Shown in pieces: positions 54,916 to 63,910 of a stretch of 64,000 nt of DNA. The notes under the pieces were generated by a model that saw only the letters and a program-made list of their open reading frames with translations, did not search any database and was not told the origin of the DNA. The translations under genes and the position numbers were made by a program. Positions within the stretch are counted from its first letter, which is position 1. Every line of letters begins with the position of its first letter. The stretch covers positions 40,276 to 104,275 of the forward strand of contig JACXVB010000010.1 in assembly GCA_014763615.1 (NCBI GenBank), read 5' to 3'. Origin of the DNA: Sphingobacteriales bacterium (GTDB taxonomy: Bacteria > Bacteroidota > Bacteroidia > Sphingobacteriales > Sphingobacteriaceae).

Positions 54916-56514
54916 ATGAGCACATTACAACAAGAAATAGCCAAGAGAAGAACTTTTGGAATCATAAGTCACCCCGATGCCGGAAAGACTACTTTAACCG
55001 AGAAGTTGTTGCTTTTTGGTGGAGCTATACAGAAGGCCGGAGCGGTAAAAAGCAATAAAGCAGACAAAGCGGCAACTTCTGATTTTATGGAGATTGAAAA
55101 GCAGCGGGGGATTTCTGTGGCCACGTCTGTAATGGGTTTTGAATATAACGGAGCAAAAATTAATATTTTGGATACCCCAGGTCACAAGGATTTTGCCGAA
55201 GATACCTACCGAACGCTCACTGCAGTAGATTCTGTAATTTTAGTGGTTGATTGTGTAAAAGGAGTGGAAGAACAGACCCGTAAGTTGATGCAAGTTTGTC
55301 GGATGCGCCATACGCCGGTAATTATCTTCATTAATAAGATGGATCGAGAAGGGAAAGAGCCATTTGATTTATTAGAGGAGTTAGAAAAGGAACTCAATAT
55401 TTCTACTCGCCCGCTGAGTTGGCCTATTGGTATCGGGCATTCTTTTAAAGGCGTTTATCAGCTCAATCGTAAAAAACTTAATATTTTTAGTCCTAATAAA
55501 AAGCAAATTGCTGATGATTTAATCACGATAGAAGATTTGCATGATCATAAAGTAGATGAATTAATAGGAGAAAAGTTAGCCAATACTTTACGTGATGAGG
55601 TAGAATTGATAGAAGAAGTTGCCGAACCTTTTGATAGAGATTTATATCTTTCTGGTTATTTAGCTCCCGTTTTTTTCGGAAGTGCCATAAATAATTTTGG
55701 CGTTCAAGAATTGCTAGAAACTTTCATTGAAATTGCTCCAAAGCCACAAGGAAGAGATACAGATAGCCGAAAAATTGAGCCTGAGGAGAATAAGTTTACA
55801 GGTTTTGTTTTTAAGATTCACGCCAATTTAGATCCTAACCACAGAGATAGAATTGCTTTCTGTAGAATTTGCTCAGGAAAGTTTCAGCGTAATACTTTTT
55901 ATCATCATAATCGCTTAAACAAAAAGCTCAAATTTGCTTCTCCAACTAGTTTTATGGCAGATAACAAGAGTTTGGTAGAAGAAGCTTTCCCTGGCGATGT
56001 GGTAGGTTTATATGATTCTGGAAACTTTAAAATCGGGGATACTTTAACAGAAGGAGAAGCTTTGCAATTTGTGGGTATTCCAAGTTTCTCACCAGAAATT
56101 TTCAAAGAATTAGAGAATACCGACCCGATGAAAACCAAACAATTAGAAAAAGGAATACACCAACTAAGTGATGAGGGCGTAGCACAACTCTTTATTCAAA
56201 ATCCTGGAAATAGAAAGATTATCGGTACAGTAGGAGAATTACAATTTGAGGTTATTCAGTTTAGATTGAAGAATGAATATGGGGCTTCTTGCATTTTCCG
56301 CCACATGAATACTTCAAAGGCCATGTGGGTTTCGGCTACTTCGGCAGAAGAGCTACAAAAATTTATTCAGCGCTATCATCAAAAAGTAGCCTATGATAAA
56401 GAAAATAAACCTGTATTTTTAGCAGGTTCTCAATTTGATATCGATTATGCTATCAAACAATTTCCCGAAATTAGCTTTTATGAAACTTCAGAATGGGAAC
56501 TTTTATCTAAATAA
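54916..56514 (+). CDS. prfC: Peptide chain release factor 3
   Basis: 532-residue GTPase that recycles RF1 and RF2. G1 [15 protein letters not shown] (~17), switch [23 protein letters not shown]4 NKMDREG and the RF3-specific C-terminal regions ([25 protein letters not shown]) are present. It ends 3 nt before the Crp/Fnr gene, a layout that may place the regulator under the prfC promoter. Confidence 0.96.
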   Translation: MSTLQQEIAKRRTFGIISHPDAGKTTLTEKLLLFGGAIQKAGAVKSNKADKAATSDFMEIEKQRGISVATSVMGFEYNGAKINILDTPGHKDFAEDTYRTLTAVDSVILVVDCVKGVEEQTRKLMQVCRMRHTPVIIFINKMDREGKEPFDLLEELEKELNISTRPLSWPIGIGHSFKGVYQLNRKKLNIFSPNKKQIADDLITIEDLHDHKVDELIGEKLANTLRDEVELIEEVAEPFDRDLYLSGYLAPVFFGSAINNFGVQELLETFIEIAPKPQGRDTDSRKIEPEENKFTGFVFKIHANLDPNHRDRIAFCRICSGKFQRNTFYHHNRLNKKLKFASPTSFMADNKSLVEEAFPGDVVGLYDSGNFKIGDTLTEGEALQFVGIPSFSPEIFKELENTDPMKTKQLEKGIHQLSDEGVAQLFIQNPGNRKIIGTVGELQFEVIQFRLKNEYGASCIFRHMNTSKAMWVSATSAEELQKFIQRYHQKVAYDKENKPVFLAGSQFDIDYAIKQFPEISFYETSEWELLSK

Positions 56515-56517
56515 ATT

Positions 56518-57156
56518 ATGCAATTAACAGTTTTACAATACATTGATCAGATTTTCCCTCAGTTTGAAGCTTCTTTAAAGGAAAAGTTGAAGGAAATAGC
56601 AGTATTGAAAAAGTTTGAAGCCGGAGAAGTATTAATGGAAACCGGCCAGTATTTCCGTTCTACCATGCTAATCGTAGAAGGCAAGGTAAAACTGTACAGA
56701 GAAGGAGATGATGGCGGAGAGTTTTTTATGTACTTTTTAGAACCAGGTAATGCTTGTGCGCTTTCGCTGATTTGTGCCACTAAGCAAGAAACCAGTCAAG
56801 TAAAAGCAAAATCCGTAGAAGAAACAGTAGCATTAACCATCCCTATCGGGATGATGGATTTGCTAATGCGTGAATATAAAACCTGGTATTATTTTGTTTT
56901 AGAAACTTATCGAACTCGTTTTGAAGAATTATTACTCGTTTTAGATAGTATCACCTTTAAGGCATTAGATGAACGATTGCTTTTTTACTTAAAAAATCAA
57001 TACAAAAAATCAGGAGACCGAGAACTTCAAATTACACACCAAGAGATTGCCAATGACTTGAATTCATCTCGAGAAGTGATTTCTAGATTACTTAAAAAAT
57101 TAGAGCAAAGAGGGGAAGTATTGCTTCACCGAAATACTATCGAGTGGCTTAATTAA
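56518..57156 (+). CDS. Crp/Fnr family transcriptional regulator
   Basis: 212 residues. The N-terminal cyclic-nucleotide-binding-like barrel (~20-120; FEAGEVLMETGQYFRSTMLIVEGKVKLYREG) lacks the cysteines for an Fnr iron-sulfur cluster. The C-terminal HTH (~165-210) is ITHQEIANDLNSSREVISRLLKKLEQRG. It is followed by the TauE gene, whose promoter has a GTGAC-N4-GTCAC operator, a site matching CRP half-sites. Candidate sulfide/persulfide or redox sensor of the module (inference). Confidence 0.9.
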   Translation: MQLTVLQYIDQIFPQFEASLKEKLKEIAVLKKFEAGEVLMETGQYFRSTMLIVEGKVKLYREGDDGGEFFMYFLEPGNACALSLICATKQETSQVKAKSVEETVALTIPIGMMDLLMREYKTWYYFVLETYRTRFEELLLVLDSITFKALDERLLFYLKNQYKKSGDRELQITHQEIANDLNSSREVISRLLKKLEQRGEVLLHRNTIEWLN

Positions 57157-57162
57157 TCACTT

Positions 57163-57176
57163 GTGACTTTGGTCAC
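57163..57176 (+). promoter_or_regulatory. Crp/Fnr-type operator before TauE
   Basis: GTGAC-TTTG-GTCAC, perfect palindromic arms. Its centre is 29.5 nt upstream of the first base of a -7-like box TTGTTTTG (57199-57206). That puts it near -41, a class II activator position. Confidence 0.7.
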
Positions 57177-57227
57177 CATTTTGCTGGTTTGTAGTTCGTT
57201 GTTTTGTGAAACAAAAATAAATTACAA

Positions 57228-58034
57228 ATGAACATAATTGCATATTTAGCATCAGGTTTAATCGGCATCTCTTTAGGCTTAATAGGAGGTGGAGGATCAA
57301 TTCTTACAGTACCAGTTTTAGTTTATCTGTTCGGAATTAGCCCAATTTTATCCACATCGTATTCATTATTCATTGTAGGCTCTACCAGTTTGGTAGGTGC
57401 ATTTAACAATTATAAAGAGGATATGGTGGATGTGAAAACCGCATTTTTATTCGGGCTTTCTTCTATCGCTACTGTTTTCATTACACGCAAATTTATTATT
57501 CCTGCCATTCCTAATGAGCTTTTTACCATTGGGGGGTTCGTAGTTACTCAAAATATCATGACTATGCTTTTGTTTGCCATCTTGATGGTAGCTGCAGCTA
57601 CGGCAATGATTAAAAGCGGAGCTCAAAAAGCAGAAGATCAAATAGTGGAAGTTAAAGACGGATCAGGGAAAATCATTAAACTTTTGTTTTATGGTGTAGC
57701 TATTGGTATTGTTACCGGTATATTAGGTGCTGGTGGTGGATTTTTATTAATACCTACTCTAGTAATTTTGATGAAATTACCGATGAAGAAAGCAGTGGGA
57801 ACTTCATTATTAATCATTGCGATGAATTCACTTTTAGGTTTCACTGGAGATTTAGGCCATTTTAAAATGGACTGGATATTTTTGATGGAAATTACTGGAA
57901 TTGCTGTTGCAGGGATTTTTATCGGCGGAATGCTTGCAAAACGTATCGACGGCTCAAAATTGAAGAAAGGTTTTGGTTATTTTGTGTTAGTGATGGGTTT
58001 TTATATTATTATCAAAGAAGTATTCTTAAAATAA
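57228..58034 (+). CDS. TauE/SafE family sulfite exporter-like protein
   Basis: 268 residues, eight or so membrane segments. Glycine-rich motif GLIGGGGSILTVPVLVYLFG (~18-37) and its repeat GILGAGGGFLLIPTLVIL in the second half identify the family. Members export sulfite, sulfoacetate or thiosulfate. In this cluster it would remove sulfite made by the persulfide dioxygenase downstream (inference). It ends on the first base of the next gene. Confidence 0.87.
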   Translation: MNIIAYLASGLIGISLGLIGGGGSILTVPVLVYLFGISPILSTSYSLFIVGSTSLVGAFNNYKEDMVDVKTAFLFGLSSIATVFITRKFIIPAIPNELFTIGGFVVTQNIMTMLLFAILMVAAATAMIKSGAQKAEDQIVEVKDGSGKIIKLLFYGVAIGIVTGILGAGGGFLLIPTLVILMKLPMKKAVGTSLLIIAMNSLLGFTGDLGHFKMDWIFLMEITGIAVAGIFIGGMLAKRIDGSKLKKGFGYFVLVMGFYIIIKEVFLK

Positions 58035-58246
58035 TGAAAGATAGGATTTTGAAAGATTGGAATTTCATGAGGGTGATTAAATTAATCATCGCAATTTACA
58101 TTAGCTATCAAGCAGTAGTAACCCAACAGTATTTATTACTCTTATTAGCAGCTTTATTTTTTTACCAAAGCATTTGGAATGTTTCGGCTTGTGCTATGGG
58201 AGGCTCTTGTGAAGTAAACCCAAAAACAAAACCAAATAATCATTAA
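58034..58246 (+). CDS. DUF2892 family membrane protein
   Basis: 70 residues. MKDRILKDWNFMRVIKLII start, two membrane segments and a CAMGGSCE loop with two cysteines. Paralogue of 42248-42499. It overlaps the TauE stop by 1 nt. Such proteins often accompany rhodanese and TauE genes in sulfur clusters. Confidence 0.8.
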   Translation: MKDRILKDWNFMRVIKLIIAIYISYQAVVTQQYLLLLLAALFFYQSIWNVSACAMGGSCEVNPKTKPNNH

Positions 58247-58251
58247 ATAGC

Positions 58252-58698
58252 ATGAAATTAAAGGATGTTGTTTATGTAAGTATCCAATTTATTCTTTTCT
58301 TAGTTTACGCCCTAGCTCCACAAGCTAGGGTTTTTTACTTCCAGGGTATTTTAAAAGATTTTTTTTTATTGATCACCGTTTTGGGCGGTTTAGTGTTATT
58401 GCTTGCACTTCTGCAGTTAAATAAGAACTTGTCGCCTTTTCCAACGCCCAAAACTAACGGAAAATTGATTGTTATCGGTTTGTATCGTTGGGTGAGACAT
58501 CCAATTTACAGTGGGATTTTATTATTAGCTTTTGGGTATGCACTTTTTAGCGAAAGCTTAAATAGGTTGCTAATAGCCTTTTCATTATTAGTATTATTTT
58601 ATTTTAAATCTACTTATGAAGAAAAATTGTTGAATCAGAAATTTCCAAATTATAAGAATTATAAACAAACAACCGGACGGTTTTTCCCGTTCTTATAG
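58252..58698 (+). CDS. Isoprenylcysteine carboxyl methyltransferase (ICMT)-like membrane protein
   Basis: 148 residues with four or five membrane segments. The C-terminal signature LYRWVRHPIYSGILLLAFGYALF, followed by EEKLLNQKFPNYKNYKQTTGRFFP, matches the ICMT/PEMT family. The methyl acceptor in bacteria is generally unknown. It lies 5 nt after the DUF2892 gene. Confidence 0.83.
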   Translation: MKLKDVVYVSIQFILFLVYALAPQARVFYFQGILKDFFLLITVLGGLVLLLALLQLNKNLSPFPTPKTNGKLIVIGLYRWVRHPIYSGILLLAFGYALFSESLNRLLIAFSLLVLFYFKSTYEEKLLNQKFPNYKNYKQTTGRFFPFL

Positions 58699-58720
58699 AA
58701 CAATTAAGTATTTTTAATGG

Positions 58721-58734
58721 GTGACTTAGGTCAC
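58721..58734 (+). promoter_or_regulatory. Crp/Fnr-type operator before the CstB-like gene
   Basis: GTGAC-TTAG-GTCAC, identical arms to the site at 57163. The -7 element TATTTTTG (58757-58764, exact consensus) begins 29.5 nt from the operator centre. Confidence 0.75.
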
Positions 58735-58786
58735 ATTTTCTTACCAATAGAATGATTATTTTTGTTTAACAAATAAATAGAATGCT

Positions 58787-60205
58787 ATGATTATAGAACA
58801 AATTTACACAGGATGTTTAGCACAAGGTGCATATTACATCGAAAGTAATGGAGAAGCCGCAATTATTGATCCTTTAAGAGAGGTGCAGCCTTATTTAGAT
58901 AAAGCAGCAAAAAACAATGCGGTAATCAAATACGTTTTTGAAACCCACTTCCATGCGGATTTCGTTTCGGGTCACTTAGATCTTTCTGAAAAAACGGGAG
59001 CACCTATTGTTTATGGTCCAAATGCAAAACCAGATTTTGATTTTATTAGTGCCAAGGATGGAGAAGATTTTAAGTTAGGTGACATCAGCATCAAAGTATT
59101 GCATACGCCTGGTCATACGATGGAAAGCACATGTTTTCTATTGAGAGATGAAAAAGGTAATGATGTTGCATTGTTCTCTGGAGACACCTTGTTTATTGGT
59201 GATGTTGGTCGTCCAGATTTGGCTCAAAAGGCAGTAAAAGAGTTAACCCAAGAGGTTCTTGCTTCAAATTTATACGATTCTCTAAGAAATAAAATCATGC
59301 CTTTGGCTGATGATATCATCGTTTATCCTGCGCATGGTGCGGGTAGTGCTTGTGGTAAAAACATGAGTAAAGAAACTACAGATACTTTGGGGCATCAAAA
59401 AGCTACCAATTATGCCTTAAGAGCAGATATGACTAAGGAAGAATTCATCAAAGAGGTAACTGACGGTCTTTTGCCTCCTCCAGCTTATTTCCCTCTAAAC
59501 GTAATGATGAACATTAAGGGTTATGATAGTATTGACGAAGTTTTAGAACGTGGACAGCAAGCATTAACTCCAGAGAATTTCGAAATGGTAGCTAATGAAT
59601 CAGGAGCGTTAATTTTAGACACTCGTGATGCCCAAACTTTTGCTAAAGGTTTTATCCCTAACTCGATTAATATTGGAATAGATGGAAATTTTGCCCCATG
59701 GGTAGGTGCTATGATCCCTGATATTAAACAAGAAATTTTATTGGTAACAGAAGAGGGTAGAGAAGAAGAAGTAATTACACGTTTAGCTCGTGTAGGTTAT
59801 GATTATACTATTGGATATTTAAGTGGAGGATTCAAAGCTTGGAAAGATTCTGGAAAGGAAGTAGATTCTATCAAAGCAGTAACTGCTGATGAATTAGCTG
59901 AAATCATGAATAAAGAAACCATCAATTTGATAGATGTAAGAAAAGAAAATGAATTTAAAAGTGAGCATGTTGAAGAAGCAATTAATCTTCCTTTAGATTA
60001 TATCAATGATAGTATGGTACAAATTGATAAAAATAAAACATACTATGTGCACTGTGCTGGTGGTTACCGTTCAATGATCTTTAATTCTACTTTAAGAGCC
60101 AGAGGTTTTGATAATTTGATAGATGTGATTGGTGGTTTCAAGGCTATCCAAGATTCTGGAAAAATAAAAACTTCAGCTTTTGTGTGTCCATCAACCTTAA
60201 AATAA
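58787..60205 (+). CDS. CstB-like persulfide dioxygenase-rhodanese
   Basis: 472 residues. Metallo-beta-lactamase domain ~1-240 with ETHFHADFVSGHLDL (iron ligands; HxHxDF rather than HxHxDH), GHTMESTCF and FSGDTLFIGDVGRPDL. A degenerate rhodanese ~270-350 lacks the cysteine (active loop LLVTEEGRE). A complete rhodanese ~370-470 has YYVHCAGGYRSMIF. This order (dioxygenase, pseudo-rhodanese, rhodanese) is that of staphylococcal CstB, which turns persulfide into sulfite and thiosulfate. First gene of a four-gene operon. Confidence 0.88.
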   Translation: MIIEQIYTGCLAQGAYYIESNGEAAIIDPLREVQPYLDKAAKNNAVIKYVFETHFHADFVSGHLDLSEKTGAPIVYGPNAKPDFDFISAKDGEDFKLGDISIKVLHTPGHTMESTCFLLRDEKGNDVALFSGDTLFIGDVGRPDLAQKAVKELTQEVLASNLYDSLRNKIMPLADDIIVYPAHGAGSACGKNMSKETTDTLGHQKATNYALRADMTKEEFIKEVTDGLLPPPAYFPLNVMMNIKGYDSIDEVLERGQQALTPENFEMVANESGALILDTRDAQTFAKGFIPNSINIGIDGNFAPWVGAMIPDIKQEILLVTEEGREEEVITRLARVGYDYTIGYLSGGFKAWKDSGKEVDSIKAVTADELAEIMNKETINLIDVRKENEFKSEHVEEAINLPLDYINDSMVQIDKNKTYYVHCAGGYRSMIFNSTLRARGFDNLIDVIGGFKAIQDSGKIKTSAFVCPSTLK

Positions 60206-60233
60206 ACTCTAAAAATTAGATACTTAAATTATA

Positions 60234-60878
60234 ATGGAAGATTCAAATTATATAATGCCGAGAATTGGGGATCAAGCTCCTGACTTCAAGGCAACTACTA
60301 CTATTGGGGAACTTACTTTGTCTGAATATAATAAAGATCATTGGGTGATTTTATTCTCTCACCCTGCTGATTTTACCCCAGTTTGTACAACAGAAATGAC
60401 AGGTTTCGCATTAGAAAAAGACTTTTTTGCGCAACACAACACTAAACTTTTGGGTTTAAGTATTGATAGTATTCACTCTCATATTGCTTGGGTGAATGCC
60501 GTTCACGAAAAAACAGGGGTATTGTTTGAGTTTCCAATAATTGCTGATTTGGATATGAAAATTTCCAAATTATACGGCATGTTACAACCTGGCGAAAGTG
60601 AAACAGCAGCTGTTAGAGCAGTTTTTATTATTGATCCTAAAGGAAAAGTGAGATTGTTAATGTATTATCCATTAAACGTGGGTAGAAATATGGATGAAAT
60701 AAAAAGAGCTTTAATAGCCCTACAAACATCTGACGACAATAAGGTAGCTTGTCCTCTAGATTGGAGACCAGGTGACAAAGTCATTGTACCTGCACCTAAA
60801 ACTATTGAAGCTCTAACAGAAAGAAAAGCTTCTGATTTAGAGATGGTAGATTGGTATTTGGCCAAAAAATCTTTATAA
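60234..60878 (+). CDS. 1-Cys (Prx6-type) peroxiredoxin
   Basis: 214 residues. Peroxidatic cysteine in HPADFTPVCTTEM (~47-50), PRDX6-like C-terminal part with LDWRPGDKVIVPAP and WYLAKK. It reduces peroxides; the resolving partner is unknown. It follows the CstB-like gene by 28 nt and probably shares its promoter. Confidence 0.92.
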   Translation: MEDSNYIMPRIGDQAPDFKATTTIGELTLSEYNKDHWVILFSHPADFTPVCTTEMTGFALEKDFFAQHNTKLLGLSIDSIHSHIAWVNAVHEKTGVLFEFPIIADLDMKISKLYGMLQPGESETAAVRAVFIIDPKGKVRLLMYYPLNVGRNMDEIKRALIALQTSDDNKVACPLDWRPGDKVIVPAPKTIEALTERKASDLEMVDWYLAKKSL

Positions 60879-60894
60879 ACTAAATTTATTTAAA

Positions 60895-61215
60895 ATGTTA
60901 GACAGTTTTTTTTCAAAAGACGAAAGTGACCTAGATGGTTATCATTTTAAAAGGGAGTTTGAGAAAGCAACTAATAAGGAATTATTAGATGTTCGTACAC
61001 CAGCTGAGTTTCAGTCAGGAAATATTCCAGGATCAATAAATTTAGATGTGATGTCGCCAAATTTCGTTCATGAGATGGAGAAGTTAGATAAAAGTAAAAC
61101 CTACTTTGTTTACTGCAGAAGCGGAAATAGGTCTGGAAATGCAGTAAATATGATGAAGAAAGCCGGATTTAATGCTTTTAATTTAATTGGTGGAATTGGC
61201 GCTTGGCCGAGATAG
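60895..61215 (+). CDS. Single-domain rhodanese
   Basis: 106 residues. LLDVRTPAEFQSGNIPGSINLDV start and active loop FVYCRSGNRSGNAVNMM with the catalytic cysteine. Same operon as the peroxiredoxin (16 nt apart). Probably moves sulfane sulfur within the module. Confidence 0.9.
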   Translation: MLDSFFSKDESDLDGYHFKREFEKATNKELLDVRTPAEFQSGNIPGSINLDVMSPNFVHEMEKLDKSKTYFVYCRSGNRSGNAVNMMKKAGFNAFNLIGGIGAWPR

Positions 61216-61237
61216 TACGTAAGTTTTTAAGATTAAA

Positions 61238-62083
61238 ATGGATAAATTAAATATCCTTGTGCTTACCGATTTCTCCCAGATGAGTCTGGAAGCCTTAAAA
61301 ATGGTCTCACTATTGGGTACTAAGTTTGAAGTAAAGCTCCATCTATTGCATGTAATTGAAACTAATGATTTGGTTTTGTCTGATGATTCAGAATTTTCTG
61401 ATGAAGTTGATTTAACTGCTTTTCATAAAGAAATTGAAACCTCAAAAATTAACTTTAAGAAGTTAAAAGATACAGGGATTGATTTTGAAGAACACCTAAC
61501 CATAGGTTCTAGAAATGATGAAATCAGAAAATTTGGGATAGTTTTGAAAGCCGATTTGGTTATTCTTGGGACTGATGATCACCACAATTTTCTAGAAAAA
61601 TTGAATCGATCAAAAACTTATGAATTATTCAAGCATTTAGGAATACCAGTAATTAGCGTTAAAACAAACACAATTCATAATCAGCAATTAAGTAATATCT
61701 TGCTAATTGCTGATTATGAATATTTTGGAAAAGGAATCCAAATGAATCTGGTAAAAGCCATTTCTGAAGCTTTTTCAAGTAACATACATTTGCTTCAAAT
61801 TTTAAGAGAAGAAGATCAAAATAAGCTAGATGAGATTGAAGCTCAAATGAAATTTTTTGCCACTATGCACCAATTTGAAAAATATCAATTACATCTTTTT
61901 AGTGATTCGGACTTGGCAAAAGGAATTAAAATTGATGATAAAGAAATTGAAATAGACTTAATTTGTGTAAGAACACATCGCAAAAAAGAAGTTTCTCATT
62001 TTCTTTATGGAAATATTGCTGAAAGATTAATCAATGTTGGCAGCAAACCCATATTAACGTTTCACTTAAAAGAAATATGGTAG
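61238..62083 (+). CDS. Universal stress protein family
   Basis: 281 residues, two tandem USP-like halves. The first has NILVLTDFSQMSLEALKMVSLLG with later LVILGTDDHH, consistent with UspA-type nucleotide binding; the second half is more degenerate. Ends the CstB-like operon, 22 nt after the rhodanese gene, with a hairpin downstream. Confidence 0.85.
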   Translation: MDKLNILVLTDFSQMSLEALKMVSLLGTKFEVKLHLLHVIETNDLVLSDDSEFSDEVDLTAFHKEIETSKINFKKLKDTGIDFEEHLTIGSRNDEIRKFGIVLKADLVILGTDDHHNFLEKLNRSKTYELFKHLGIPVISVKTNTIHNQQLSNILLIADYEYFGKGIQMNLVKAISEAFSSNIHLLQILREEDQNKLDEIEAQMKFFATMHQFEKYQLHLFSDSDLAKGIKIDDKEIEIDLICVRTHRKKEVSHFLYGNIAERLINVGSKPILTFHLKEIW

Positions 62084-62090
62084 AAAGTAA

Positions 62091-62141
62091 ATCATCTTGA
62101 ATATTAGAAACTTATTTTTAAGCTATTTTGTTCAAGATGAT
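62091..62141 (+). terminator. Hairpin after the universal stress protein gene
   Basis: ATCATCTTGAA / TTCAAGATGAT, 11-bp perfect arms and a 29-nt loop, 7 nt after the stop. Probable operon end; the T-run is weak. Confidence 0.6.
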
Positions 62142-62391
62142 CTATTTTAGATTAAAAAATTTTAAAGCTTCAAATTCTTAGGTTTTGATAGCCATAAAAT
62201 TATTTATAGCATATTTTATTTCCTCAATAGGTTAGATTTAATAATATAGTCGATTTAGTAAATGAAGTTTCTTACAAATTTCCTTAACCTATTTCGGGTA
62301 TGTTGTTTTCAAAAATATAATTATAGTATCAGTGAGTTGCCGTTTATATCGCTTTTAACTGTATATTATTTTTAATTCTATGATTTAAATA
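62142..62391. other. Intergenic stretch before the barrel gene
   Basis: About 250 nt, AT-rich, no ORF. No GTGAC...GTCAC operator found, so the barrel gene is not obviously part of the sulfur regulon. Confidence 0.35.
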
Positions 62392-63765
62392 ATGAAATTA
62401 AAGTTAATTTCAATACCTGTTATTCTTTTTTTCTCACATCTATCTGTTTTAGCAATTGAGGTAGCAAAGCCTCCAATAGACTCTTTAAAAACAATCAAAG
62501 AAGTAGCTTTAGAAGGTAAAATAAGTGGTCATTTCAGAGATTATTTTATGAGCACCATTAATAATGAAGGCTTATCTGATCATTACGCTAATGCTACAGG
62601 TTTTGAGCTTAATTATGAGAGTGCGAAATTTAAAGGATTTAATTTAGGTATATCCGGATCATTTACTTTCAATACTTTTTCATCAAATCTAAATTACGTC
62701 GATCCAATATCTAATAAAATTACTAAGTTAGAAACAGAATTATTTGATACTCAAGATATTGAAAATAAATCTAATGTTAACAGGCTCGACAAGCTCTACT
62801 TAAATTTTGAAACAAAGAAAATACAGCTCTTGTTGGGGAGATTTATTTTTGATTCTCCCTTAATTAATCCTCAAGATGGTAGAATGATAACCTATAGTTC
62901 TCAGGGGCTCAATGCGAATATCGCTATCAATAAGGTAACCAAGCTAAAGTTGGCAGCCTTTAATGGTTTTTCACCCAGAGGAACTATTAAATGGTATAGT
63001 ATTAGCGATGTCATTGGAATTTATAGTTCAGGAGTGAATAGCGATGGATCTCCTGCTAAATATCATGGAAACACTCATGCAAACGTGGTATTAACAACAG
63101 GTTTTGAAACAAAATTTGGTAAATCATTAAAAGTTGATTTATGGAATTATCTGATAGATAATGTTTCAAACACCGCTTATCTTAAAACGGAGCTTAATTT
63201 AAATAAAGGTTTTATGTTAGGTTTTGAGGCTCAACAACAACATCAGATAGGAAATGGAGGTAACCAAGCCCCATCTTTGGCTTATTTTAATCAAAAGCAA
63301 AGCTTCCTCTACGGTTCTAAAATAGAATATCAAAAAAATAGTTTCAACATTTCTTTAAATTACCTAAAGATAACTGATGCTGGGAAGTTTTTATTTCCAA
63401 AAGAATTTGGAAGAGAACAATTTTTTGTAACCACTCCAAGAGGTAGATTTGAAGGATTATCAAACACGGATGTGTTGATGTTAAAATCCAGATTAAATCT
63501 TAACAAACAATGGGGTTTAGAACTTAATTTAGGTAAAGCCTGGTTGCCAACTTATAATGTTTCTGAAGAAAATAAATATGGAGCCTCAAGCTATAATGAA
63601 ATCATTACGGATGTAGTTTATGTGCCCAAAACTAAAGTTTTAGAAGGATTAAATTTTAAATTTTTATACATCAATAAAATTGGTGTGGATAATATTCCTT
63701 TAGCAAATCAGTACTACAATATCAATTATCAAAACATCAATTTTGTTGCGGAGTTTAAATTTTAA
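62392..63765 (+). CDS. Outer-membrane beta-barrel (porin-like) protein
   Basis: 457 residues with a signal peptide (~1-21, ending SVLA). The body has regular alternating strands (for example NVNRLDKLYLNFETKKIQLLLGR, SFNISLNYLKITD) and ends in aromatic NFVAEFKF, the terminal phenylalanine of outer-membrane barrels. Short periplasmic turns and long loops suggest a porin-like protein of about 16 strands. Substrate unknown. Confidence 0.75.
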   Translation: MKLKLISIPVILFFSHLSVLAIEVAKPPIDSLKTIKEVALEGKISGHFRDYFMSTINNEGLSDHYANATGFELNYESAKFKGFNLGISGSFTFNTFSSNLNYVDPISNKITKLETELFDTQDIENKSNVNRLDKLYLNFETKKIQLLLGRFIFDSPLINPQDGRMITYSSQGLNANIAINKVTKLKLAAFNGFSPRGTIKWYSISDVIGIYSSGVNSDGSPAKYHGNTHANVVLTTGFETKFGKSLKVDLWNYLIDNVSNTAYLKTELNLNKGFMLGFEAQQQHQIGNGGNQAPSLAYFNQKQSFLYGSKIEYQKNSFNISLNYLKITDAGKFLFPKEFGREQFFVTTPRGRFEGLSNTDVLMLKSRLNLNKQWGLELNLGKAWLPTYNVSEENKYGASSYNEIITDVVYVPKTKVLEGLNFKFLYINKIGVDNIPLANQYYNINYQNINFVAEFKF

Positions 63766-63910
63766 AAATAAAAAAGCCTACTTTATTCATAATCATTAAA
63801 ATAAAAACAATTTGTGCAATGGAGACAAAATATGTTTTTGAGTTTTTGTCTATTTGATAGGAGAGTAATCAGTACAGATCATACCATAATTTATTTATTC
63901 AAAGGCGCAT
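63766..63910. other. Spacer after the barrel gene
   Basis: About 145 nt, AT-rich, no gene or clear terminator. The tail of a transposase follows. Confidence 0.35.

Noticed and set aside
57199..57206. Treating TTGTTTTG as a firm -7 element of the TauE gene
   Set aside because: It misses the consensus TA by one base; kept only as a likely element because of the shared spacing.
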